Assembly: GCA_014728085.1 (NCBI GenBank)
Contig: WJMF01000179.1
Location: forward strand, 1 to 64,000
Direction of reading: 5' to 3'
From: Candidatus Zhuqueibacterota bacterium
GTDB lineage: Bacteria; Zhuqueibacterota; Zhuqueibacteria; Residuimicrobiales; Oceaniaggregativiventaceae
Length of the DNA: 64,000 nucleotides
Below the pieces are notes generated by a model. It did no database searches and had not been told where the DNA came from. It saw only the letters and a list, made by a program, of their open reading frames with translations. Of this stretch, positions 7,896-17,447 are shown in pieces. Positions within the stretch are counted from its first letter, which is position 1. Each line of letters begins with the position of its first letter. Made by a program: the position numbers and the translations under genes.

Positions 7896-9974
7896 GTGAA
7901 AGAATATGCTGTGACAGATATTCGTAACCTTGCTCTGGTATCACACCAGTCGGTAGGAAAGACCACATTAGCTGAGGGCATGTTGTTTTCAGCCGGTGCG
8001 AGCAACCGTATGGGCACGATAGATGATGGAACCACCACATCCGATTACCGCAAAGATGAAATTGACCGGAAAATTTCCATCAGTGCGACTTTGATGCATT
8101 TTGAATGGGAAAAGAAGAAATTCAACCTTCTTGATCTGCCGGGCTATCAGGATTTTGTCGGCGAGGTCATTTCCGGGTTACGGGTTGCAGATATGGGCGT
8201 GCTTTTGCTCAACGCTGTCGCCGGTGTTGAGGTGGGGACGCAAAGTGCCTGGGAAATTTTAAATCAATATGAATGTCCACGGGTTTTCTATGTAAACCGC
8301 CAGGACAAGGAGCATGCAAATTTTGATAAAGCTGTCCAGCAGGCAAAGACAGCATACGGCAACGAAGTTATTGCCATTCAGTTTCCACTCCACGAGGGTG
8401 AGGCATTTGACAGTGTGGTCGATGTTCTGCGGATGAAGAAAATTTCTTTCAGCAAAGACGGATCGGGAAAATATTCGGCTGAGGACATTCCTGCTGACGT
8501 TGCTGACAAGGCGAAAGAAATGCGCAAGGAGTTGATTGAACAAATCGCCGAGAGTGATGACGAGTTGCTGGAAAAGTATTTTGAGGCCGGTGAACTCACA
8601 GCAGAGGAAATAGAGTCCGGTTTGAGAAAGGCCATTCTGGAACGAACCATTTTTCCGGTTCTTTGCGGTAATGCTGCCGGCAATATGGGCACTCAAACCC
8701 TGATGGATTTTCTCGCCGCTTACGGACCCTCTCCTCAGGATGGCAGAAACGTAAAGGCGAAAGACAAGGATGAAAATGAGATCGCACTTGAGCAAAAAGA
8801 AGATAATCCTTTTGCCGCCTTTGTGTTCAAGACCTTTTCGGAACTACACGTCGGTGAACTCTCTCTTATTCGGGTGTATTCGGGTGAGATAAAACCCGGT
8901 GAGGAAGCCTATAATATTTCCAAGGGTTCGGGCGAAAAAGTCGGTCAGATGTATTTGCTGAATGGTCGTAATCGAACGGAAACCAGTGTTCTTAAAGCGG
9001 GTGATATTGGTGCGCTGGTTAAATTGAAAGATACGCATACCAGCAACACGCTTTGCGACAAGAGTAATCCCGTTATTTTTAATCCTATTGACTTTCCCGA
9101 ACCGGTCGTTGATGTGGCTATAGAACCCCGCAGCAAAGGGGATGAGGAAAAGATTTCCAACGGTCTGCATACCTTGCATGAAATCGATCCCAGTTTTCAG
9201 GTTAGGTTTGATCCGGAGTTGCGGCAAACCGTTGTATCGGGACAGGGTGAATTGCATATCACTATTATCATACAGCGGCTTAAAGAGCGATTCGGCGTTG
9301 AGGTTGATCAGAAGAAACCGAAAATACCCTATCGCGAAACGATTGTCGGCAAGAGCAATGAAAAATACAGGCACAAGAAACAGAGTGGTGGTGCCGGTCA
9401 ATTTGCAGAAGTTTGGATGCGGCTTGAACCTCGGAAACGCGGAGAGGGATTCGAGTTTCAGAGCGAGGTCGTTGGCGGTGCTATCTCTCAGGTTTTTATC
9501 CCTTCCATTGAAAAGGGAATCAAGCAGGTTCTCGATGAGGGGGCACTTGCCGGTTATAAAATCGTCGATGTCAAAGCCATCGTTTATGACGGCAAAGAGC
9601 ATCCGGTCGACTCTAAGGATATTGCATTTCAAATTGCCGGTCGTGAAGTCTTTAAGATGTGTTTTAAAAGCGCTCAGCCGCTCATCCTCGAGCCGATTTA
9701 CAATATTCAGGTAAAGTGTCCGGAGGAATTTATGGGTGACGTCATGGGAGACCTTTCCAGCCGGCGGGGAAGAATTCTGGGAATGGAGTCGGAAGGCCAA
9801 TTCCAGGTGGTAAAGGCCAAAATTCCGCTGGCAGAATTGCACGGTTATGCAACGACGTTGAGGTCCATGACTCAGGGACGTGCGACATACAGCCGGCAGT
9901 TTTCTCACTATGATCCACTACCCAAGGAGCTGGAATCAAAGGTTATTCAAGAGTCAAAAGAGGACGAAGAATAA
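7896..9974 (+). CDS. Elongation factor G-like GTPase (EF-G paralogue)
   Basis: A 692-residue five-domain EF-G-type protein. I placed the start at the GTG at 7896, six nt after a strong AGGAGG site. The G1 loop is SHQSVGKT (16-23), G3 is DLPGYQDF (80-87) and G4 reads NRQD. The domain IV and V core is present. Canonical translocase EF-G has His after DTPG; this protein has Tyr84, and the switch I RGITI segment is RKISI. These features match the secondary EF-G-like family known beside the canonical fusA in several phyla rather than the main translocase. Its role (translocation, recycling or stress) is not settled by sequence. No ribosomal protein genes are nearby, also unlike canonical fusA. Confidence 0.87.
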   Translation: MKEYAVTDIRNLALVSHQSVGKTTLAEGMLFSAGASNRMGTIDDGTTTSDYRKDEIDRKISISATLMHFEWEKKKFNLLDLPGYQDFVGEVISGLRVADMGVLLLNAVAGVEVGTQSAWEILNQYECPRVFYVNRQDKEHANFDKAVQQAKTAYGNEVIAIQFPLHEGEAFDSVVDVLRMKKISFSKDGSGKYSAEDIPADVADKAKEMRKELIEQIAESDDELLEKYFEAGELTAEEIESGLRKAILERTIFPVLCGNAAGNMGTQTLMDFLAAYGPSPQDGRNVKAKDKDENEIALEQKEDNPFAAFVFKTFSELHVGELSLIRVYSGEIKPGEEAYNISKGSGEKVGQMYLLNGRNRTETSVLKAGDIGALVKLKDTHTSNTLCDKSNPVIFNPIDFPEPVVDVAIEPRSKGDEEKISNGLHTLHEIDPSFQVRFDPELRQTVVSGQGELHITIIIQRLKERFGVEVDQKKPKIPYRETIVGKSNEKYRHKKQSGGAGQFAEVWMRLEPRKRGEGFEFQSEVVGGAISQVFIPSIEKGIKQVLDEGALAGYKIVDVKAIVYDGKEHPVDSKDIAFQIAGREVFKMCFKSAQPLILEPIYNIQVKCPEEFMGDVMGDLSSRRGRILGMESEGQFQVVKAKIPLAELHGYATTLRSMTQGRATYSRQFSHYDPLPKELESKVIQESKEDEE

Positions 9975-9997
9975 CTATATTTTTCATAATGTTGTAT

Positions 9998-10038
9998 AAA
10001 ACGCGGATCATCTGCACGGCGGTATTAATCCGCGTTTT
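9998..10038. terminator. Bidirectional intrinsic terminator between convergent genes
   Basis: AAAACGCGGAT (9998-10008) pairs with ATCCGCGTTTT (10028-10038), giving an 11-bp stem with a T-run downstream on the plus strand and A residues at the other end. It lies between the EF-G-like gene and mazG and overlaps the last codons of mazG, so it can serve both. Confidence 0.75.
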
Positions 10039-10816
10039 TCTTTTCCTCTTTTTTGATATCGTCCCAGAGCGCATCCAGTTCTGCCAGGGTTGCCTGTTGC
10101 AGGGAGCGGTTTTGACGGGTGAATCTTTTTTCGATCAGCTGGAAACGCTTAATAAACTTGTTAATGGTTCTTCGCAGGGCATCCTCGGGGTTACAATTGA
10201 GAAATCTGGACAAATTTACAATTGAAAACAACACGTCTCCCAATTCCTCTTCTATCCATCCCTTGTCGTTTTTTTGAATGGCTTGTTTGAGCTCGGCAAT
10301 TTCTTCGTTGAGTTTTTCCCATACCGGATTGATGTCGGGCCAGTCAAAGCCCACAGTCGCGGCTTTATTCTGCAGGCGATAGGCACGGACAAGGGCCGGC
10401 AGCTGGCGGGGAACGCCGTCAATCGCCGATTTTTTCCCCTCTTTTTTCAGTTTCGTTTGTTCCCACAAAATGATTTGCTCCTCGGCGCTTTCGACGCGCT
10501 CATCGCCAAAGACATGCGGATGTCGCCTTATGAGTTTGTTGTTGATGTTTTCGATGATATCCTGCATCGAAAACAAATTTTCTTCCCCGGCCATCTGTGC
10601 GTGAAAAACAATCTGTAAGAGGAGGTCCCCCAGCTCTTCCTTGAGAGCGGGAAAATTCTGTTCATCCAGTGCCTCTAAAACCTCGTAGGTCTCTTCAAGC
10701 AAGTGTTGCCGCAGGGAAAGATGGGTCTGTTCCTGATCCCAGGGACAGCCTTCCTTGCCGCGCAGTTTTGACATGATTTCGATTAGCTTTATGAATTTTT
10801 CAGCGGTTGCCTCCAC
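10025..10816 (-). CDS. mazG: Nucleoside triphosphate pyrophosphohydrolase MazG
   Basis: A 263-residue tandem MazG protein, the usual length for the E. coli type. The first MazG domain has GCPWDQEQTH and the acidic EExxEVLEAL metal-binding helix; the second contains EELGDVLFSIVNL. It hydrolyses NTPs and dNTPs to NMP and PPi, which can remove aberrant nucleotides and lower alarmone synthesis. The GTG start at 10816 follows an AGAGGAG site. It stands alone, convergent with the EF-G-like gene and divergent from the carboxypeptidase gene. Confidence 0.95.
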   Translation of the reverse strand: MEATAEKFIKLIEIMSKLRGKEGCPWDQEQTHLSLRQHLLEETYEVLEALDEQNFPALKEELGDLLLQIVFHAQMAGEENLFSMQDIIENINNKLIRRHPHVFGDERVESAEEQIILWEQTKLKKEGKKSAIDGVPRQLPALVRAYRLQNKAATVGFDWPDINPVWEKLNEEIAELKQAIQKNDKGWIEEELGDVLFSIVNLSRFLNCNPEDALRRTINKFIKRFQLIEKRFTRQNRSLQQATLAELDALWDDIKKEEKKNAD

Positions 10817-11016
10817 CGTAGAACTCCTCTCCAGGTAAAAATTCAGTATTTTGCAAGACTCGGATTACACAAAGGATATGTTTATAGCAAATTGTGGTTA
10901 GAAAAGTAGAGGTTTTAAAATTGAATGTCAATCTTAAAAAAGCTGATGAAAAACCCTTGATTATTTAGCTCGATTTAGCTAATTTCAAAAACTATTCATT
11001 AAAAGGAGAGAGGGTC

Positions 11017-12519
11017 GTGAGCAAACGGGTTTGTTTTCTGCTTTTGTTTGCCTGGGGCGTTGGTGTCCTTTTTATTAGCTGTAGCAGGCACCCTTCAGCA
11101 ATCCACAGCTTTACAGCGACAGAGAGATTACAGTCAGAACTGGAAAGACTGTTTTCTGCACCGGAATTTGCCAATGCACATTGGGGGGTGGCAATACAAT
11201 CTCTTGAAACCGGCAATTTTTTGTATTTGAGGAACGCCGGCAAGGGCTTTATGCCGGCTTCGAACATGAAGCTTTTTACCACCAGTGCTGTCCTGGTTGG
11301 GTTGGGGCCGGATTATCACTATCATACAACCCTGTTTGCAACTACCGGGCCCGATAGCAATGGTGTTTTGGCCGGAGATTTGATTATCCGGGGCAGCGGT
11401 GATCCCAGCATCAGCGGGAGGTATTTCGATGGCGATATCACACATGTTCTGGATGAATGGGCCCGGGCTCTAAAGAAACTGGGAATTACCTCTATCGAGG
11501 GCAATATCATTGGTGATGATAATGTATTCGAAGACGAGATCATGGGACATGGCTGGGCCTGGGATTATCAGACCGATTATTATGCCGCTCAGATTAGCGC
11601 ATTGTCGTTAAATGACAATTGCGTGGATTTGATATTTTCTCCCGGCGACAGTGCCGGTTCGATTGCCAACCTGGAAATGATACCCTCGACCGATTATATT
11701 CTTCTGGAAAACCGGGTCGTTACCACAGACAACCCTGCCGGAACCCGAATAAGGGTGCATCGGGAACGCAACACCAATCATATTGTGTGTAGCGGAACGA
11801 TAGACATTGATGAACATAAAGTGGTGGAATGGGCAACTGTTGAAAATCCGACCAAATACACGGTCCGGGTATTCCGGGAAATTCTAATGAAACACGGCAT
11901 CGGGGTAAAAGGCGTGGCCGTTGATATCGATGAGTTGACCGGATATCATTACTCTGCGGATGCAGGGCGTGTTTTACACGACTATATATCACCCCCGATG
12001 GGCACAATAGTTGAAACCATCAATAAAAAAAGTCAGAATCTGTTTGCCGAATTGGTTTTGCGTACTCTGGGCAAGGAAATTTCAGGCAGGGGAAGCGCAA
12101 AGGGGGGTGTCAAAGCCTCAAAATCAATCTTCACAGAAATGGGAATTCATCCTGATTATCTGGTCATGGCTGATGGATCTGGTTTATCTCGAAAGAACCT
12201 TGTGACCCCTTTGAGCGTTATAACATTGTTGAGGTTCATGAGGCATCATCAATATGGTGAACTTTTTTATGACACATTGCCAATCGCAGGTGTGGATGGA
12301 ACGATTTACAAGCGTATGCGCCATACCGCGGCATTCCAAAATGTTCGTGCAAAAACCGGTACCATTGATCGGTGTCGAGCCCTTTCCGGTTATGTGAATA
12401 CCAGGGACGGTGAGGAACTGGTATTTTCCATGATCGTTAACAATCATACGGTACCGACGAGTCTGGCAGATCGAATCCAGGACCTTGTTTGCGAGCGGCT
12501 GGCCAATTTTTCGAGGTAA
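11017..12519 (+). CDS. dacB: D-alanyl-D-alanine carboxypeptidase/endopeptidase (PBP4 type, peptidase S13)
   Basis: A 500-residue class C penicillin-binding protein. The N-terminus is a signal sequence ending LFISCS, so it is probably a lipoprotein. The catalytic motifs are in order: SxxK as SNMK (in PASNMKLFTT), SxN as SQN in KKSQNLFAE, and KTG in RAKTGTIDR. It trims or opens peptide cross-links in periplasmic peptidoglycan. The GTG start follows an AAAAGGAGAG site. It opens a long plus-strand run of envelope and housekeeping genes. Confidence 0.93.
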   Translation: MSKRVCFLLLFAWGVGVLFISCSRHPSAIHSFTATERLQSELERLFSAPEFANAHWGVAIQSLETGNFLYLRNAGKGFMPASNMKLFTTSAVLVGLGPDYHYHTTLFATTGPDSNGVLAGDLIIRGSGDPSISGRYFDGDITHVLDEWARALKKLGITSIEGNIIGDDNVFEDEIMGHGWAWDYQTDYYAAQISALSLNDNCVDLIFSPGDSAGSIANLEMIPSTDYILLENRVVTTDNPAGTRIRVHRERNTNHIVCSGTIDIDEHKVVEWATVENPTKYTVRVFREILMKHGIGVKGVAVDIDELTGYHYSADAGRVLHDYISPPMGTIVETINKKSQNLFAELVLRTLGKEISGRGSAKGGVKASKSIFTEMGIHPDYLVMADGSGLSRKNLVTPLSVITLLRFMRHHQYGELFYDTLPIAGVDGTIYKRMRHTAAFQNVRAKTGTIDRCRALSGYVNTRDGEELVFSMIVNNHTVPTSLADRIQDLVCERLANFSR

Positions 12520-12539
12520 CGTTTTTATGAGGGTTTACA

Positions 12540-12803
12540 ATGTTGAATACAAAATTACCCCGGCCGCGGGGTTTTGAATATCAATATCGCTATTATACAC
12601 CGTCTGAAGAGGAAGAGAAGAGGATTCAATTCCGGCGTATCAGAAAGAGTAAGATCGGACCCCGCTCCTCTACGACTCGTTTGATCGTTTTGTTAATCGC
12701 GTTGATTCTGGCTTTTGTGTTTTTACAGAGAAACGCCGGATCCCTCGGTTCATCTCAAAATGTAGAGCAGATACAGGTTGATGACATTATTGTTGTAGAT
12801 TGA
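12540..12803 (+). CDS. Small single-pass membrane protein of unknown function
   Basis: An 87-residue protein with a basic and acidic N-terminal half rich in Tyr, Arg and Glu (YQYRYYTPSEEEEKR), one hydrophobic segment near residues 47-62 and a short acidic tail. By charge, the N-terminus should stay in the cytoplasm. It sits 20 nt after dacB and 60 nt before an adenylate cyclase gene. I do not recognise a named family. The compact layout and strong charge pattern suggest it is real. Confidence 0.65.
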   Translation: MLNTKLPRPRGFEYQYRYYTPSEEEEKRIQFRRIRKSKIGPRSSTTRLIVLLIALILAFVFLQRNAGSLGSSQNVEQIQVDDIIVVD

Positions 12804-12863
12804 TAAAAAAGTAAAAACTGATTAAAACTGGTTACTCTGTTTGACAAGCGGGAATGTATACGT

Positions 12864-14351
12864 TTGAAATTTTATGTGCAAAAATGTTTACAGTTGATCA
12901 AGAACCTCTATGGCAAATCGGCACAATGGTACGATTTACAGCAAATCCGGGTTAAATTGATCATCACGATTGGATTTATTTTCATCGTCTCCATGCTCGT
13001 GCTCAGTCTTTTGATCCTGGATCATGGACAACGTGTTTTACATCAGCGCCTGGAAGAAAGTTGCAGATTATCGCTTCGCCATGTCTCTGAATCGATCAAA
13101 GATGATCTATTGCTTTATTACCTTGCTGAAAAAGACGCCACAAATCTTACGGTTTATACCGGTCATATCCGCGAAGCGATACACGATACCTTTAATGAGG
13201 ATATCGAGGGCCTTAAATACGCCTGCATTGTTGACCGTTACGGCCAGATTGTGGCGCATACTGACAACAAAAAAATCAATCAAACCGTATCCGAGCAGGA
13301 GAGCCGGTTTTTTTCCGGTTTGGAAACCACCCGGACGCGTGAATTTAATCACATTATAGAATACATTCATCCGCTGTATGCCCTGCGGGAGAACACGTCC
13401 AATGAGAGGGTTTTTCTTGGTGTTACGGTTTTGGGGTTCTCTCAAAAGGAAATTTTCCAGCCGATTAGAAAAGCAAAGCGGACCATGATGACAACGTTTT
13501 TTATCATTACCGCACTTTCTGTGTTGGTTATTTTTTACGTCGCCCGCCGTATGACAGAGCAGATCGATGCGCTTTCTGATGGTGTTCGCAGGGTGGGTCG
13601 GGGCAATCTCAATGTTCAGATTCCTGTTCTGACCCGCGATGAAATCGGCAGGTTGGCAAAGGAATTCAATTCAATGATTGTTCATCTGCGGGAAAAGATG
13701 CAAATGCAGAAGTTTGTTTCAAAGTTGACCTTGCAGATGATAAGAAAGCGTTCGACCGACAGCGATCTGCTGCCCATCGGTGAACGCCGTACGGTTACTA
13801 TTTTATTTACCGATGTAAGAAATTTTTCTTCCCTGACCCAGGAGCTCGGAGCAGAGGAAATTGTCAAACTGATCAATATTTATTTTAACCTGCAGACGAG
13901 GATTGTAGAAGAAAACGGCGGCATCGTCGATAAATTCATGGGCGATCAACTTATGGCCATTTTTTTGGGGGAACGCACGGACGAGGCCGTGCATACGGCT
14001 GTGGAAATACAGCGTTCAATCCGTTTTTTGAACCAAACGCGGCGGCGCAAGCGTGAAATGATATTAACCATCGGCTGCGGTTTGCATACCGGCTCTGCCG
14101 TATTGGGTAATATGGGCTCGCGCAATCGTCTCGATTATACCTGTGTCGGGGATGTGGTCAACCTGGCATCACGTCTTTGTGCAGTTGCACAACCAGGGCA
14201 AATCATCATTCCTTATGACATGGTTTCTCAGCTCGGCGGAGAATATGAGACCATCCGCCTTAATCCGATCCAAGTGAAGGGCATCGCCCATGCTGTGGAA
14301 ATTTTTGAAGTTGAATATGAAACAGACCCAAGTGTCCATAATCTATTATGA
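12864..14351 (+). CDS. Membrane class III adenylate/guanylate cyclase
   Basis: A 495-residue receptor cyclase with a TTG start. A transmembrane segment near residues 33-53 is followed by a periplasmic sensor of about 150 residues, a second transmembrane segment near 208-228, a HAMP domain and a class III cyclase domain. The catalytic metal residues are Asp317 (FTDVRNFS) and Asp361 (KFMGDQL). Lys357 fits purine recognition, and Asn and Arg of the NLASRL motif fit transition-state contacts. The DYTCVGD segment agrees with bacterial adenylate cyclases. It should convert an extracytoplasmic signal to cAMP. Its stop overlaps the next start by 4 nt (ATGA). Confidence 0.92.
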   Translation: MKFYVQKCLQLIKNLYGKSAQWYDLQQIRVKLIITIGFIFIVSMLVLSLLILDHGQRVLHQRLEESCRLSLRHVSESIKDDLLLYYLAEKDATNLTVYTGHIREAIHDTFNEDIEGLKYACIVDRYGQIVAHTDNKKINQTVSEQESRFFSGLETTRTREFNHIIEYIHPLYALRENTSNERVFLGVTVLGFSQKEIFQPIRKAKRTMMTTFFIITALSVLVIFYVARRMTEQIDALSDGVRRVGRGNLNVQIPVLTRDEIGRLAKEFNSMIVHLREKMQMQKFVSKLTLQMIRKRSTDSDLLPIGERRTVTILFTDVRNFSSLTQELGAEEIVKLINIYFNLQTRIVEENGGIVDKFMGDQLMAIFLGERTDEAVHTAVEIQRSIRFLNQTRRRKREMILTIGCGLHTGSAVLGNMGSRNRLDYTCVGDVVNLASRLCAVAQPGQIIIPYDMVSQLGGEYETIRLNPIQVKGIAHAVEIFEVEYETDPSVHNLL

Positions 14352-16600
14352 AACGTCTGAATAAGTTATTGGTCCTGGGTGGAATATTTTTTTTTGTAAT
14401 CGGCAGCCATGCACAGGAGAGCCTGCTCCGTTTTTCACCCGGAGCAAAATCCCTTCTTCTTGGCAGATCCGGTGTGGTCGGAATTTATGATCCGTCGGCT
14501 CTGTATTGGAACCCCGCAGCCCTGAATGTACCGCGAATGCATCAGGCCATTCTTTCGGTTCAGGAAATGTACAGGTTGAATCACTCAGCCATTTCCGTCT
14601 TTTTTCCTCCTCATGGAACATTTGCTTTTGATCTGGGCCGTAGCGATATTGGTGAGAGCCCGGTTGAATTTGGCAGCCTGGGCTGGGGGGGCTCTGTCCA
14701 TCCGGATGTTCATCTGGGTTTCAGCCTCTCTGCCCTGCAAATCGAAAATGAAGGCTGGACAACCATGGGTTTTGGCCTTTTGTACAAACCTTCGATGTTT
14801 AAAAACCATTCTAAACTGTCCGAACCGTTTTATTCTTCTTATATTGCTGATCGTTTGACCGTGGGGCTGGCGGTACAGCATATTCCGCTAATCATTTCCG
14901 GCTATGAACACCAGATTCGCGCCGGAGTTCGTTATGCGTTTATGAGAAATCGTTTGCAAGTAATATCCGCCTTCCATTATGACCGGCTTGATGATATATT
15001 TCATTTCGGTGCTCGATATAAACTGACCCCTTCTTTTTTTCTTTACGCCGGCGTACAGGACTTTGATCATCATTATACGGCGCTTGGATTTTCGAGTATA
15101 TTTTCCAATTTTACCGCCAATGTCTCCTATGATATGAAAAGTGAGCGCCTGGCCGTGAGTGCTCTTTTTCGTATTGGTCAGATGCCGAAAGTCAATGGAG
15201 AAAAACATTACGAAAAGGCGAAAAATTGGTTACAAAAACAAAACAAACGGCAGGCTTTACAGAACGTGAGAAAGGCGGTTTCCTATCAACCGGGTCTTGA
15301 GCCGGCCTGGGATATGCTGGAAACGCTGAAATCGATGGTTAAACGGGAGGATCAGCACATCGATTCCCTGCTTTCGGTGGCGGAATATTTTCAGGAGAAA
15401 GAGTGGTACATTAGCGCTGCTGCACATTATTTACAGGTGCTCAAGCTCAACCCCAAAAACAAGCCGGCTGAGCGTGCGATAAGAGAAATTCGCCCTAAAG
15501 TTAATGTTCACACGGAAAAGTGGTTTCAAACCGGGGTAAGACAATACAGCCGGGGTGAATTTCACAAGGCTCGTGAAATATTCGAATCCATTTTACTGGT
15601 GCGCAAGGAGCACAAGGAGTCTCAAAAATATCTGGATAAAATTAATTCTATATTCGAAAAACAGGCAAAAGATCATTATTTTACCGGATTGGGGTATTAT
15701 AGCCAGCACAATTTAAATCGGGCAGAGGAAGAATTTAGAAAAGCGATTCGCTTGCTGCCTACTTTTGATGATGCTTTGAACTATCTTAACAAGGTTCGTG
15801 TCGAACAACGCCAAAACCGCCGGCAAATCGCTGACCTTATCGCCAGCGCGACCCGGCACGAGGAGAACAACAGGATACGGCAGGCCATTGGGGATTATAA
15901 GCAGATATTGGAGATCGATCCCGGCCATCGAACGGCCTTGAAGCGAAGGCGCAGTCTGGAACAGACGATCGAAAATGGAATCAGAGTGCAAATGCAAATC
16001 GCAAAGCAGGCCCATGAAAACGGAGAATTCAAGCGGGCAGAGAAAGCTTTCCGCAATGTTTTGTTAATAGATCCACAAAGAAAAGAGGCACAGGAATATC
16101 TCGACAAGATCAGCAGAAATGCACGGGGCAAGTCCATTTACTATCTGCAAAGAGCACAGGCCTTTTATGAGCGCAACGATTACAATCAGGCGCTTGCCGC
16201 TCTGGATAGTCTGAATGCTATACAGCCGGGGATTGAGGAAGCGTCTCTAATGCGGGATGAAATCATGTCTGCGATGAGTGTTGAACCTTTATATGAAAAA
16301 GGGAAACAGGAGTATAATCAGGGACACTATGTTGAGGCAATGGAACTGTTCAGTCAGGTACTTGAAAAAGATGGCAATCATAGCAGTGCGCTGGAGATGC
16401 GGGAACGGTGTCATGTGCGCTTGAATGAGCTGGTCGAAGAATATTATAATTTGGGAATCCAGCTTTATTCCACGGAAAGATACCAGTCTGCAATCGAGCA
16501 GTGGGAAAAAGCGCTTGCCATCAATCCGTATCACAAGGGTTCACTTGAGTATATAAGAAAAGCCCGTGAACGACTGAAAGCGTTGAACGGATTACCATAA
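14348..16600 (+). CDS. PorV/PorQ-like outer-membrane domain fused to TPR repeats
   Basis: A 750-residue protein with a signal peptide ending SHAQ. Residues about 25-275 resemble the PorV/UPF0164 family: the ARS-type start, the DPSALYWNPAAL motif and repeating beta strands typical of a membrane barrel. From about residue 285 to the end the sequence is a run of tetratricopeptide repeats. PorV proteins help T9SS cargo reach the surface, and TPRs bind partners, so a role in an outer-membrane secretion or assembly complex is likely but inferred. The start overlaps the cyclase stop (ATGA), implying coupled translation with a cAMP-producing receptor. Confidence 0.82.
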   Translation: MKRLNKLLVLGGIFFFVIGSHAQESLLRFSPGAKSLLLGRSGVVGIYDPSALYWNPAALNVPRMHQAILSVQEMYRLNHSAISVFFPPHGTFAFDLGRSDIGESPVEFGSLGWGGSVHPDVHLGFSLSALQIENEGWTTMGFGLLYKPSMFKNHSKLSEPFYSSYIADRLTVGLAVQHIPLIISGYEHQIRAGVRYAFMRNRLQVISAFHYDRLDDIFHFGARYKLTPSFFLYAGVQDFDHHYTALGFSSIFSNFTANVSYDMKSERLAVSALFRIGQMPKVNGEKHYEKAKNWLQKQNKRQALQNVRKAVSYQPGLEPAWDMLETLKSMVKREDQHIDSLLSVAEYFQEKEWYISAAAHYLQVLKLNPKNKPAERAIREIRPKVNVHTEKWFQTGVRQYSRGEFHKAREIFESILLVRKEHKESQKYLDKINSIFEKQAKDHYFTGLGYYSQHNLNRAEEEFRKAIRLLPTFDDALNYLNKVRVEQRQNRRQIADLIASATRHEENNRIRQAIGDYKQILEIDPGHRTALKRRRSLEQTIENGIRVQMQIAKQAHENGEFKRAEKAFRNVLLIDPQRKEAQEYLDKISRNARGKSIYYLQRAQAFYERNDYNQALAALDSLNAIQPGIEEASLMRDEIMSAMSVEPLYEKGKQEYNQGHYVEAMELFSQVLEKDGNHSSALEMRERCHVRLNELVEEYYNLGIQLYSTERYQSAIEQWEKALAINPYHKGSLEYIRKARERLKALNGLP

Positions 16601-16691
16601 ATTCCGTTTGCGAAAAAGCGATTAAATTTTTAGTTTATCCCGGAACATGTTATCGGTATCTTCGTGTAAAAACCGTGATCATTTGAGAGAA

Positions 16692-17447
16692 ATGGATGTG
16701 CAATTTTCAAAAGAGGTCATAGAGCGATTGGCGGCAGCGCAAAGCGTGGCGGTCTTAACCGGTGCCGGCATTTCGGCCGAGAGCGGTGTTCCCACTTTTC
16801 GCGGTGAGGATGGTATTTGGAACAAACTCAAGCCCGAAGAGCTGGCGAGCATGGATGCTTTCCTGAAAAATCCGGATCTGGTGTGGCAATGGTATCAGTA
16901 CAGGCGGGAGCTCATGAACGACATTGAACCGAACCCCGGTCATTATGTTTTGGCAGAAATGGAATCCGATTATGACGATTTTACCCTCTCCACTCAGAAT
17001 ATAGACGGTTTGCATATCCGGGCAAAAAGTCAACGGGTTTTGGAGTTGCACGGCAACATATTGCGTAATCGCTGCAATACCTGTGGCAAGTTAACAGATG
17101 AAAACTTTCCCGGTGACAACGTCGCCCGCTGCCAGTGTGGCGGACTGATACGGCCGGACGTTGTCTGGTTTGGTGAAATGCTACCGCAAGAGCCGCTTTA
17201 TGATTCTTTTGCTGCGGCTGAGCGGGCTGATGTCTATTTGTCCATCGGAACATCAGCGGTTGTTCAACCGGCGGCTTCGCTTCCCCTCGAAGCGAAACAT
17301 CAGGGTGCATATGTGGTTGAGATCAATCTTGAGCGAACGGAAATTTCCGCCATGGTTGATGAGAGTTATTTGGGAACCGCAGGAACGCTTTTGCCGGAAT
17401 TGTATAGATTGGTAAAAGAAGAAAGGACTCGTGAGAACAAAGATTAA
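16692..17447 (+). CDS. NAD-dependent protein deacylase, SIRT5-like sirtuin
   Basis: A sirtuin of about 251 residues. It shows the NAD-binding GAGIS motif (24-28), TQNID, the catalytic His of LELHGN, and a zinc site CNTC...CQC. Tyr68 and Arg71 in WYQYRR match the Tyr-x-x-Arg pair that recognises acidic acyl groups in class III sirtuins. Desuccinylation or demalonylation is therefore the likely main activity. An ATG at 16647 is an alternative start and would add 15 residues; GTG at 16698 is also possible, with GAGAGA upstream. It overlaps the next gene by 17 nt. Confidence 0.92.
   Translation: MDVQFSKEVIERLAAAQSVAVLTGAGISAESGVPTFRGEDGIWNKLKPEELASMDAFLKNPDLVWQWYQYRRELMNDIEPNPGHYVLAEMESDYDDFTLSTQNIDGLHIRAKSQRVLELHGNILRNRCNTCGKLTDENFPGDNVARCQCGGLIRPDVVWFGEMLPQEPLYDSFAAAERADVYLSIGTSAVVQPAASLPLEAKHQGAYVVEINLERTEISAMVDESYLGTAGTLLPELYRLVKEERTRENKD

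Noticed and set aside
8844-9908. 354-codon open frame on the minus strand
   Set aside because: It lies wholly antisense to the EF-G-like gene and has no signal, family motif or ribosome site; a shadow frame.
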